Origin: Caballeronia mineralivorans PML1(12)
Lineage (GTDB): Bacteria > Pseudomonadota > Gammaproteobacteria > Burkholderiales > Burkholderiaceae
DNA: 58,910 nucleotides
Direction of reading: 5' to 3'
NCBI RefSeq assembly: GCF_001028175.1
Contig: NZ_AEJF01000210.1
Coordinates: 1 to 58,910 of the forward strand
The notes under the pieces were generated by a model, which ran no database searches, was not told the DNA's origin, and saw nothing but the letters and a program-made list of their open reading frames with translations. Shown piece by piece: positions 51,739-58,910 of the stretch. Made by a program: the position numbers and the translations under genes. Every line of letters begins with the position of its first letter. Positions within the stretch are counted from its first letter, which is position 1.

Positions 51739-52902
51739 TTAAATGGCATGCGCCGCGCAGATTTCATCGACTGCCTGTACGACGCGCGTCACGTCGTCCT
51801 GGTTCATCTGCGTGAAGAGCGGCAGGGTGACCGTTGACGCGCCATACTTTTCCGCGTGCGGGAACATGCCTTCGTGAAAACCGCGCCCGCGATACAGCGT
51901 GAACAGGTGCAGTGCCGGGTAATGTACGCCCGTGCCAATGCCGCGCTCCTTCATCTGCCCCATGAACTCGGCGCGCGTGAGCGACAGACGCTCCAGCGGC
52001 AGCGCGATCTGGAACATGTGCCAGTTGCTGTCGGTGAAGTTCTGGACCGGCAATTGCACACCGGTTCGCACGGCCGCGCCGTTCGCGAAACTCTCAAAGT
52101 ATGCGCGCGCCAGCTCGCGGCGTTGTTCCGTGAACCGCTCGACGTGCTTGAGTTGGCCGAGACCGACACGGGCGGCGACATCGGTGAGATTGTATTTGCC
52201 GCCGAGGAGATCGCAATCCATGCCGTCAAAGCCGGTGCGCGTGATGCCTTGCAGCCGGTACTTTTGCGCGAGCACGGCTTCTTCCTCGTTATTCAGGACG
52301 AGCGCGCCGCCTTCTATAGACGTGACGTTCTTGTTAGCATGGAAGCTGAACGAAACGATGTCGCCAAATGCGCCGATCTTCTGGCCGCGCCACGACGACC
52401 CAAACGCCTGGGCTGCGTCCTCGATCACCCGCAAGCCGTGTTCGCGCGCGATGCCGTACAGCCGGTCCATGTCCACGGGCAGTCCCGACAAATACACCGG
52501 CAGGATTGCCTTGGTGCGCGGCGTGATGGCTTTTTCGAGCAGGTCCAGATCGATATTGCGTGTGACCGGGTCGATATCGGCGAAAACCGGCGTGGCGCCC
52601 GTTTCGATGATCACGTTGCTGGTCGAGACCCAGGTCATGGGCGTGGTGATGACTTCGTCGCCTTCGCCCACGCCTGCGATGCGCAAACCGATTTCCATGG
52701 TCGCCGTGCCGGAATTGAACGTGCGCACCGGGCGGCCGCCGCAATAGGCGGACAGTTCGGCTTCGAACTGCTGGTTTTGCGGGCCGGTCGTGATCCAGCC
52801 TGAACGCAGAACGTCGGCGACGCCCTGAATCGTCTCTTCGTCGATCTCGGAGCGTACGAAAGGCAGAAAGGGAAGCGTTTTAGAAGGCACGTTCTGGGTC
52901 AT
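51739..52902 (-). CDS. arnB: ArnB, UDP-4-amino-4-deoxy-L-arabinose aminotransferase
   Basis: A 387-residue PLP enzyme of the DegT/DnrJ family making UDP-aminoarabinose from the 4-keto sugar. PLP Lys191 is in FSFHANKNVTSIEGG, with VIEDAAQAFGSSW before it and NSGTATMEIGLR earlier. YNLTDVAARVGLGQL is typical. Precedes arnC in the operon. Confidence 0.94.
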   Translation of the reverse strand: MTQNVPSKTLPFLPFVRSEIDEETIQGVADVLRSGWITTGPQNQQFEAELSAYCGGRPVRTFNSGTATMEIGLRIAGVGEGDEVITTPMTWVSTSNVIIETGATPVFADIDPVTRNIDLDLLEKAITPRTKAILPVYLSGLPVDMDRLYGIAREHGLRVIEDAAQAFGSSWRGQKIGAFGDIVSFSFHANKNVTSIEGGALVLNNEEEAVLAQKYRLQGITRTGFDGMDCDLLGGKYNLTDVAARVGLGQLKHVERFTEQRRELARAYFESFANGAAVRTGVQLPVQNFTDSNWHMFQIALPLERLSLTRAEFMGQMKERGIGTGVHYPALHLFTLYRGRGFHEGMFPHAEKYGASTVTLPLFTQMNQDDVTRVVQAVDEICAAHAI

Positions 52903-53007
52903 GGAAACTCTGCAAAGGAAAGGAACGGTGAGATCTTTGATACACAGTTTCAGCCGTACTCACGCGCGCTCAGATACTTTTGGGCACGCCCAGGTGGGCT
53001 CTGGGCC

Positions 53008-53379
53008 TCAAGCACGCGTCAGCACGACGACGCCGATCAGGATAATGCCGATGCCCACCAGCCGCTGCAATGACAGGATTTCGCCAAATAAATACCACGC
53101 CGCGATCGCGTTCACTACGTAGCCGAGCGAGAGCATGGGGTACGCCACGGAGACGTCGACCCGCGACAACCCCACAATCCAGACCACCACGCTGAACACG
53201 TAGCATGCCAATCCGCCGATGATGGGCCATTGCGTCGCGATCTTGAAGCCGATCGGCACGATGTTTGCAGGCGTGAACTCAAAGTGGCCGACGGCATTCA
53301 CGCCCGCCTTGAGCAGCAACTGGGCGCCAGCGTTCAACATGACGCCGGTGATGATGCAAATGAAGGATATCGGGTTCAT
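53008..53379 (-). CDS. SMR/EamA-type membrane protein, probable ArnE/ArnF flippase subunit
   Basis: A 123-residue protein with four membrane helices and a single EamA unit (GVMLNAGAQLLLKAGVN; SVAYPMLSLGYVVNAIAAWYLFGE). In E. coli two such subunits, ArnE and ArnF, flip undecaprenyl-phosphate-aminoarabinose across the inner membrane. Only one is encoded in this cluster, between arnT and arnB. It may act as a homodimer or pair with a subunit elsewhere. Which of the two it equals cannot be decided by sight. Confidence 0.82.
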   Translation of the reverse strand: MNPISFICIITGVMLNAGAQLLLKAGVNAVGHFEFTPANIVPIGFKIATQWPIIGGLACYVFSVVVWIVGLSRVDVSVAYPMLSLGYVVNAIAAWYLFGEILSLQRLVGIGIILIGVVVLTRA

Positions 53380-53496
53380 CGTGGGCCGTAATAGGGTTTT
53401 TTTGCGGAGCGCGGCGAAGCGGTAAGGCTTCGTCGCATCTCTTCCTTCTGTATTCGCTGGCGGGCGGCGCTGCAGTCAGCGCACGGCGCCACTGTT

Positions 53497-55170
53497 TCAA
53501 GGCTGCGGCTTTTCGACAATCACCCTGCGTTCGTCTCGCGCGATGACCTGCATCGGCACGTGCTTCGCCAGCAATTCGTCATACCGGTCGGGCGGTATCA
53601 GCGCGAGGCCGTAGCGTTGCGCATCCCAGCGCTGAATCCAGGCGTCGATGGTGGGCACCCACTTCTGGGGCTCCGTCGTGACCCCGAACTTCAGTTCGTC
53701 GGGTTCCTGGACCATGATCATGGTGTGGCCGAGATAGAACGGCATGGTGTGATCGAGCTTGGCGACCGAGTAGAACGGCGTGTCGGCCGGCAATCTCGCC
53801 ATGGCCGCCTTTACTGCCGGCACCATCCGCACGCCCGAGCTTTCGCGGCCGAATACGTCGTGACCCGTGCCGGCGATGGTACCCATTAGCAACCACGCCG
53901 TTCCCAGCAGCACGACGCCGCCGATCGAACTGCGCCGGTTCACCCAGATGGCGGCAAGCGTCACCACGAAGGCCACGGCGAGCGCCGCGTACACCCAGAC
54001 CTGAAATTCCCGGTACAGCACGTTAGGCGTGTGACCGCTGCCCATCCGGCCCAAAAAGATCGCGCCAAAAGCTGCCACAACGAGAAACACCGCATATCCG
54101 CTGAGATGCCGGTGCCATTGCGCGCGCGTGAGCAACGGCAGGTAGATGGCGATCAGCAACGCAATGGCGGGTGCGATCGGCAGCGTGTACGACAGCAGTT
54201 TCGAATGCGACGCGCTGAAGAACAAGAAGATAAACACCGACCAGACGATGAGCAGCATGACCGGCGCGAAGCCGTTCGGCTGGCGCGGCACCTTCAGCGC
54301 ATGCCGGACGCTCTGGAACACCACCGAGAGCCAGGGCAGGAATCCGACGATCAGCACCGGTATAAAGTAGTAGAATGGCCCCGGACGGTTTTGCTCAGGG
54401 GTCAGATACCGCTGGAACTGCTGAACGATGAAAAAGAAGTTCAGAAACTCGGGATTCTTCATCTGGACCAGCACGAACCACGGCGCGGCGATCACCAGGA
54501 ACAGGATCAGCCCACTGCCGATATAAAGACGCCGCCAGAGCGCCCAGTCACGCGCAATCAGCGTGTACAGCACTAGCACCGCGCCAGGCAGGATCAGCCC
54601 GACCAGCCCCTTCGACAACAGCGCGAGCGCCATGCCGGCCCAGCAGAGCCACATCCAGAGCCGGACCTGGTTCGCCGGCAGATTCGGCCGCTGCGCCAGC
54701 AGCAAGCTGCACAGCGTGAGTTGCATCCAGAACGAGAGACCCATGTCGAGCGTATCGAAATGGGCCATCAGGTTCCAGTACGGCGAAGTCGCGAGCACGA
54801 CGGCCGCGCAAAATCCCGTTACACCATTGAACACCCGCGCGCCGGTGTAACCGATCAGCAGCACGCCGGCAAAGCCCGTCAAGGCCGTATAAAGGCGCGC
54901 TTGCCATTCGCCGATGCCGAACCACGCGAACGTCAGTGCGTTCGCCCAGGTTTGCAGCGGGGGTTTTTCGAAATACTTGTAGCCGTTGTAACGCGGCGTG
55001 ATCCAGTCGCCGGTCACGAACATTTCGCGTGCCATTTCGGCGTAGCGGCCTTCGTCGCTTGGGACGAGATGGCGCAGGCCCAGCGGCGCGAACCAGATGA
55101 CGGCGAGTGCCGCGATCAGCAATAGAAGCGAGAGGCGGGTGAGCGGTAGCCGGGAAGGCGTATCGTTCAT
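53497..55170 (-). CDS. arnT: ArnT, lipid A aminoarabinose transferase
   Basis: A 557-residue inner-membrane GT83/GT39-type transferase moving aminoarabinose from undecaprenyl phosphate to lipid A phosphates, lowering binding of polymyxin and cationic peptides. HLVPSDEGRYAEMAREM is the first periplasmic loop with the catalytic Asp/Glu, and YNGYKYFEKPPLQTW the next conserved loop. About 12 helices, then a soluble C-terminal domain. First arn gene in transcription order. ATG overlaps the TGA of an upstream frame (ATGA). Confidence 0.94.
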   Translation of the reverse strand: MNDTPSRLPLTRLSLLLLIAALAVIWFAPLGLRHLVPSDEGRYAEMAREMFVTGDWITPRYNGYKYFEKPPLQTWANALTFAWFGIGEWQARLYTALTGFAGVLLIGYTGARVFNGVTGFCAAVVLATSPYWNLMAHFDTLDMGLSFWMQLTLCSLLLAQRPNLPANQVRLWMWLCWAGMALALLSKGLVGLILPGAVLVLYTLIARDWALWRRLYIGSGLILFLVIAAPWFVLVQMKNPEFLNFFFIVQQFQRYLTPEQNRPGPFYYFIPVLIVGFLPWLSVVFQSVRHALKVPRQPNGFAPVMLLIVWSVFIFLFFSASHSKLLSYTLPIAPAIALLIAIYLPLLTRAQWHRHLSGYAVFLVVAAFGAIFLGRMGSGHTPNVLYREFQVWVYAALAVAFVVTLAAIWVNRRSSIGGVVLLGTAWLLMGTIAGTGHDVFGRESSGVRMVPAVKAAMARLPADTPFYSVAKLDHTMPFYLGHTMIMVQEPDELKFGVTTEPQKWVPTIDAWIQRWDAQRYGLALIPPDRYDELLAKHVPMQVIARDERRVIVEKPQP

Positions 55171-55396
55171 GAGAGTCGACCTGTCCGATGCCGCTTGCGC
55201 GGCGGTAGCACAAAATAAAGGGGGCTCGAGTTTGGCGCACTGAGGCTTAAGGCCGGCTTACGCCAGGCATTTGGCCGCGCACGCGTTTTACCGGTCAGTC
55301 CGTGCAGGTTCCGCTGCTTCGACGAAGCGTACAAGTCGGCCAAACGGCCAGTACCTTGTGCGGATCGCCGCGCGGCGGGCATTGCAGGCGTGCGCG
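55167..55396. other. Gap between the small ORF and arnT
   Basis: On the minus strand a 77-codon frame (GTG at 55400) fills this gap and ends in the arnT ATGA. Its third-position GC (about 64 percent) and Arg/Pro/Ser content resemble non-coding sequence, so I do not call a gene. The arnT promoter probably lies here. Confidence 0.4.
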
Positions 55397-55546
55397 TCAC
55401 TCAGTGTCCAGCGTAAAACAGGCGTCGCGAATGCCAATGCTGACGCCGGGCGGCAGTTTATCGCACTGGCGCGTCGAATCCGCGCCCGCGCGTTGCTTCG
55501 CCGTCTGCGTCAGCAAGGCCAATTGCAGCCGGGCCGCCTGAATCAC
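55397..55546 (-). CDS. Possible 49-residue protein coupled to the Mth938-like gene
   Basis: The GTG at 55546 overlaps the TGA of the Mth938-like gene (GTGA). The frame encodes 49 residues, helical at first (IQAARLQLALLTQTAKQRAG), then Cys-containing (STRQCDKLPPG; RDACFTLDTE). Third-position GC is about 78 percent, as in real genes here and above the local average. No homologue is known to me. It could be a C-terminal remnant, a small coupled protein, or chance. Confidence 0.35.
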   Translation of the reverse strand: MIQAARLQLALLTQTAKQRAGADSTRQCDKLPPGVSIGIRDACFTLDTE

Positions 55547-55917
55547 GCTTCGATCAGCAGCGCAGCCGCGACCCGACGGCCTTCCGACATGAGAATGTTG
55601 TAAGTACGGCACGCGGCGCCGAAGTCCATCGTTTCCACGCCGATGCGTTGCTGGGAGAGCTTGGCGATGAGCCGTGGATGCGGAAAACGCAGGCGCGCGC
55701 CGCTGCCGAACACGACGACTTCAGGCGCGATCTCGATGAGCGCGTCGAAATCTTCCGGCGTCAGCGCCTCGAACGACGACACGGGCCACGCGATCACCGG
55801 CGCCTCCGGCATCACGATGATGCTGCCTTCATGGCGTTGCAGATTGATTGCGACGTAGTCGGCGCCGTAACTCGTGATGGTATTGAGCGCGCCGCTGGCT
55901 TCCTGATGTAATTTCAA
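55543..55917 (-). CDS. Mth938-like domain protein (DUF498/NDUFAF3 family)
   Basis: A 124-residue single-domain protein. It contains the family features ALNTITSYGADYVAINLQRH, APVIAWPVSSFEALTPEDF, EVVVFGSGARLRFP and IGVETMDFGAACRTYNIL. Relatives include mitochondrial complex I assembly factor NDUFAF3, but the bacterial role is unknown. I chose the TTG at 55917 (GGAA upstream), which starts the family N-terminus as (M)KLHQE; an ATG 27 codons further up leads through non-conserved sequence. Confidence 0.85.
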   Translation of the reverse strand: MKLHQEASGALNTITSYGADYVAINLQRHEGSIIVMPEAPVIAWPVSSFEALTPEDFDALIEIAPEVVVFGSGARLRFPHPRLIAKLSQQRIGVETMDFGAACRTYNILMSEGRRVAAALLIEA

Positions 55918-56100
55918 ATCGTTATTCCGACAGGCGGGTTGATGGCTGGAGGTGACTGCGCGAAGGCCTGTAACAGAGGGACAGCCTTGGGGCTTCACGA
56001 TGCAGGTTCATCGGCTCGCCCGGGCACCTCGATTGAAACCTAAGTGCACGCGGCCACCGGTGGCGCATTGCGAAAGTCACGGATAATCCGCTAAATTATA

Positions 56101-56107
56101 ACTTTTC
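56101..56107 (+). other. IBS1, intron-binding site in the 5' exon
   Basis: ACTTTTC directly before the intron 5' end GTGCGAC. It pairs over all 7 bases (one G-U) with GAAAGGT at 56756-56762, which lies in the 11-base loop of a hairpin (56738-56743 with 56781-56786, and 56748-56752 with 56764-56768). That hairpin is placed like the EBS1 hairpin of known group II introns. Confidence 0.65.
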
Positions 56108-57157
56108 GTGCGACACGCACGCTCGTGTCCGTTAGCCCACGTCACGGGCATCGACCTGTCGGTATCAGTTGGGGGTTCGTTCCCGACTGCGCTGCCGACC
56201 ATTTGTTGGCACCTTGAGGCCAACGCTTTGTAGTGAAGCGAAACCCAGTAGGGCATTTTAGGGTTTCGCCACAGGCGATTCTCTGTATGCCGTCCGTACC
56301 GGGAATCGCATTGTAATTGCCTGACTACCGTCAGGTACCGCCCTGTCAGCGGCTTCACCTCCGCCGACAAGGCGGAGTGATGTTTGCAAGTCCCGCGCGT
56401 CAAGCAACGGATTCGCTACGCGATACGAGCGAAAGCTCGGTGTGTCATGGTTCGGCTCGTTTCCGCACGTTGGGGACGGGTAGTGAACCTGCTATACGAC
56501 TAGCAGTAGCCTAGGAAGACATGCGTCACTGGTAACGGTGGGGTTTGAAGCTCTTCTGACAACGTAGCCCCCGGACGTTCGGGCGGATGGGTGCCGCGAG
56601 GTGCTCAGCCGGAGACTCCTAGCAGTGAGGGGGTCGAGGAGCAAGGCTGATTGGTAAGGTTAATGTAAGTGAACTGCTGATAAACCTCGTTAATAATGCG
56701 GTGCCTAAGCTGCTGAGTGGCATTTACCAAACGGTGCGCGGTCGGACAATCCGTTGAAAGGTCGGATTGCGTCGTCATCAGACCGCCGGGGAATAGGCAG
56801 AACCTAAGCCAGTCGTGTGACATGCCGGGAACGTGGTAAGCCCGTATGGTTGCCAGTGCGGTTTGACTGGCAGGCGGACCGTAAGGAACGCTGTTGATTG
56901 TGCGGGTATGGGAGGACGGAAAAAGCGAACGTCGGGCTGTAATGGTCCGGATAGGAGTTGAGACATTACTCCACGCGAAAGCGGGCAGACTTCCGTCTGG
57001 TCTACCGTCGCAAGACGGCTGACTACCCTCTGTGTCTTGGTCAGGTACGGGTGCATGCGCCCGTACTGAGGTGTTTGTTGTTCCCCATCGGGGTGTATCT
57101 ACCCCGATGGGGGAGATGCGCCTTCTGCTCGGGGACTTTTCCAAGTAGGAGAGCAGC

Positions 57158-58858
57158 ATGAAAGTATCTAGTCGGAAGACTGGGTCTGCGCTTTCCCACG
57201 CGCCGGATGACTGGTACGCCGTAGATTGGCGTCGGGTTGAACGGAACGTGAGAGGGATGCAGATTCGAATTGCGAAGGCGACGCGGGAAGGCAAATGGCG
57301 CAGGGTGAAAGCCTTGCAACGGATGTTGACCCGCACGTTGTCCGCCAAGTTGCATGCGGTACGACGTGTTACGCAGAACCAGGGTGCGCGAACGGCTGGA
57401 GTCGATCGTGAACTATGGGATTCGCCTGAAAGTCGACGGATTGCTGTCGATCGGTTGAAGCGGCGTGGATACAGGCCTCTGCCTTTAAGGAGGGTCTTTA
57501 TCCCCAAGGCCAATGGGAAGGAGCGCCCTCTGGGCATTCCGACCATGCATGACAGAGCGATGCAAGCTCTGTATTTGCTGGCCTTGGAGCCCGTGGCGGA
57601 GTCCACGAGCGACCCGAACTCATATGGGTTCAGGAGTCATCGCTCGACGGCCGATGCCATGTCTCAGCTATTCAAATCATTGCATGACAAGGGCTCGGCT
57701 TCTTGGGTGCTGGAGGCGGATATCAAGGGTTGCTTTGATCACATCGATCATGATTGGCTGGAGCGCAATGTCCCAATGGACACGGCGATTCTCCGAAAGT
57801 GGTTGACGGCTGGCCTGATATATCAAGGTCAGCTGCAGGCGACGGAGGCCGGTACGCCACAGGGGGGCATCATTTCCCCGACATTGGCCAACGTGACGTT
57901 GAACGGGCTAGAGCGAGAACTGATGGCGCACCTCGGTGCGAAATTTGGAACCGCGAAGGCCAAGAAGCTGAAGGTTCATGTGGTGCGGTACGCGGACGAT
58001 TTCGTCATCACCGGCGACTCGCAAGAGGTGCTAGTCAACGAAGTCCGACCTTGGATAGAAAACTTCCTCGCGGTTCGAGGCTTGCAACTATCTGAGGAGA
58101 AAACGCGGATCACTCACATTGATCAAGGCTTTGATTTCCTTGGGTGGAATTTCCGGAAGTACTCGGAAAAGCTGCTCATCAAGCCGAGCAAGAAAAACGC
58201 ACAAGCGTTCTATCGCAAGGTGGCGGAAACGATCAGCGGTAACAAGACGGTAAAGCAGGAGGATCTGATCCGCCTGTTGAATCCGATGCTTCGGGGCTGG
58301 GCGCAGTACCACAGTCCCGTGGTAGCCAAGCAGGCGTACAGCCGCATGGAGTATCTGGTTTTCCGGAGGCTCTGGTGGTGGTCGAAGAGGCGGCACCCGC
58401 AAAAGAACGCGAGCTGGGTGAAGACGAAATATTTTCACTCTGTTCGTAACCGACAGTGGGTGTTTGCTGCTCCTGTAGTTTGGAAAGATGGTGATAAGGG
58501 GTTGTTTGAGCTGTACCAAATCAGCGGTACAGTCATCAAACGACACACGAAGCTCAAGGGGGATTTCAATCCTTTTGATCCCAAGTGGGAGCAGTACGGC
58601 GAGAAATTGCGGCAGGATCGCATGTGGGAGTCGATGCGCTATCGTAAGCAGTGGGCGACGCTGTACATGTCACAGGGTGGATTGTGTGCACACTGTGGCA
58701 CCGGTCTGACGGACGAAACGGGTTGGCACGACCATCATCTGGAATATCGGATGCATGGTGGTAAAGACACGTTGTCCAACAGAGTTTTGCTTCACCCGCA
58801 TTGCCACCAGCAAGTGCACGCTGGCAAACTTGTTGTAACGAAGCCGGTCCTGTATTAG
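57158..58858 (+). CDS. ltrA: Group II intron-encoded reverse transcriptase/maturase/endonuclease
   Basis: A 566-residue multifunctional protein that helps the intron splice and copies it into new DNA sites. Reverse transcriptase blocks include RRVFIPKANGKERPLGIPT, AGTPQGGIISPTLANV and catalytic YADD at 278-281. The maturase X domain follows (LLNPMLRGWAQYH). An HNH endonuclease domain ends it: CAHC (Cys510, Cys513), DHHLEYRMHGG and LLHPHCHQQVH. All motifs are intact, so the element may be active. GTAGGAGAG lies about 9 bases before the ATG. Confidence 0.95.
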   Translation: MKVSSRKTGSALSHAPDDWYAVDWRRVERNVRGMQIRIAKATREGKWRRVKALQRMLTRTLSAKLHAVRRVTQNQGARTAGVDRELWDSPESRRIAVDRLKRRGYRPLPLRRVFIPKANGKERPLGIPTMHDRAMQALYLLALEPVAESTSDPNSYGFRSHRSTADAMSQLFKSLHDKGSASWVLEADIKGCFDHIDHDWLERNVPMDTAILRKWLTAGLIYQGQLQATEAGTPQGGIISPTLANVTLNGLERELMAHLGAKFGTAKAKKLKVHVVRYADDFVITGDSQEVLVNEVRPWIENFLAVRGLQLSEEKTRITHIDQGFDFLGWNFRKYSEKLLIKPSKKNAQAFYRKVAETISGNKTVKQEDLIRLLNPMLRGWAQYHSPVVAKQAYSRMEYLVFRRLWWWSKRRHPQKNASWVKTKYFHSVRNRQWVFAAPVVWKDGDKGLFELYQISGTVIKRHTKLKGDFNPFDPKWEQYGEKLRQDRMWESMRYRKQWATLYMSQGGLCAHCGTGLTDETGWHDHHLEYRMHGGKDTLSNRVLLHPHCHQQVHAGKLVVTKPVLY

Positions 58859-58880
58859 GTAGGGCTTTGAATGTAGGCTT

Positions 58881-58910
58881 GAGCTGTATGCGGGGAAACT
58901 CGCACGTACA
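58881..58910 (+). ncRNA. Group II intron domain V (truncated by window end)
   Basis: The first 30 of an expected 34 bases of domain V: GAGCTGTATGCGGGGAAACT then CGCACGTACA. It holds the catalytic AGC triad, the GAAA tetraloop and the 2-base bulge region. It is 22 bases beyond the maturase stop. Confidence 0.88.

Larger units (their letters stand above)
56108..58910 (+). mobile_element. Group II intron (CL-type) with HNH-bearing maturase, 3' end outside window
   Basis: A retrotransposing ribozyme. The 5' end is set at 56108 by the consensus GUGCGAC and by the EBS1-IBS1 pairing. Domain I core motifs (GAGCGAAAGCTC, GGGAACGTGGTAAGCCC) follow. The protein is encoded in domain IV, and domain V begins at 58881. 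The window ends inside domain V, so domain VI and the 3' exon are missing. It sits in the gap upstream of the Mth938-like gene, on the opposite strand, so it breaks no gene visible here. Domains I-III take about 1050 bases, longer than the roughly 600 I expect. Confidence 0.9.

Noticed and set aside
55167..55400. 77-codon ORF ending in the arnT ATGA
   Set aside because: Composition and third-position GC match non-coding sequence; reported only as part of the overlap chain.
56077..56403. Minus-strand ORF of 108 codons across the start of the group II intron
   Set aside because: It lies antisense to the ribozyme and crosses the intron 5' boundary defined by GTGCGAC and IBS1, so it cannot be an ancestral gene.
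56438..56444. GTGTGTC as alternative 5' end of the group II intron
   Set aside because: It follows the GAGCGAAAGCTC hairpin that belongs inside domain I, and its upstream bases do not pair with the EBS1 loop, unlike those before 56108.

Overview
The window is a GC-rich chromosomal stretch of a betaproteobacterium of the Burkholderia / Paraburkholderia / Caballeronia group. The assignment rests on gene content and order: a split-ArnA arn cluster, a tkt-gnd pair, sbp-cysTWA-cysB, rpsF-priB-rpsR-rplI-dnaB, nodIJ-type transporter genes and a DUF47-Pit pair. No rRNA, CRISPR array, prophage or replication origin was seen. Both ends are mobile DNA: the left edge is a decayed TnpB (IS200/IS605-type) element, and the right edge is a group II intron that runs off the window.

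Region by region. 1-1235: tnpB broken by two frameshifts, its right end with a predicted omega-RNA scaffold, and the DUF2177 gene it truncates. 1276-4848: an orphan ribbon-helix-helix protein and class A penicillin-binding protein MrcA. 4953-6229: copper genes DUF2946-copC-PCu(A)C. 6421-6497: initiator tRNA. 6769-7101: leftover membrane anchor of a trimeric autotransporter. 7404-12761: accessory genes (UPF0303, SMR pump, lipoprotein, three small unknowns behind a perfect FNR/ANR-type palindrome, TetR, 3-hydroxyisobutyryl-CoA hydrolase, small membrane and secreted proteins). 13089-14265: tRNA-His and dusA. 14402-24557: MFS pump, Tas-like aldo-keto reductase, tkt-gnd, NodIJ-type ABC exporter, universal stress protein, DUF2939 and a small unknown.

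24744-30747: lexA with two SOS boxes, then the sulfate uptake operon sbp-cysT-cysW-cysA-cysB. 30784-32278: asparaginase and a GNAT acetyltransferase. 32736-37283: the glyoxylate-to-glycerate operon gcl-hyi-glxR with a divergent LysR regulator. 37447-40452: rpsF-priB-rpsR-rplI and dnaB. 40572-42238: DUF47 protein and Pit phosphate transporter. 42285-47484: an SDR lacking its catalytic residues, an NlpC/P60 lipoprotein with a repeat tail, the PIN-PhoH ATPase, a candidate structured RNA, and Bcp. 47638-55170: arnT, an SMR-type flippase subunit and arnB-arnC-arnA(formyl)-arnA(dehydrogenase)-arnD, which add aminoarabinose to lipid A. 55397-55917: an Mth938-like protein with a possible coupled 49-codon ORF. 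56108-58910: the group II intron.

Most of the window is core genome and ordinary. The parts most worth a second look are the structured RNA between bcp and phoH, the group II intron with a readable EBS1-IBS1 pairing, the TnpB remnant with an intact right end, the ANR-type box before three unknown genes, and the coupled small ORF next to arnT. Starts were moved from the longest possible ORF wherever a Shine-Dalgarno sequence or family length argued for it.
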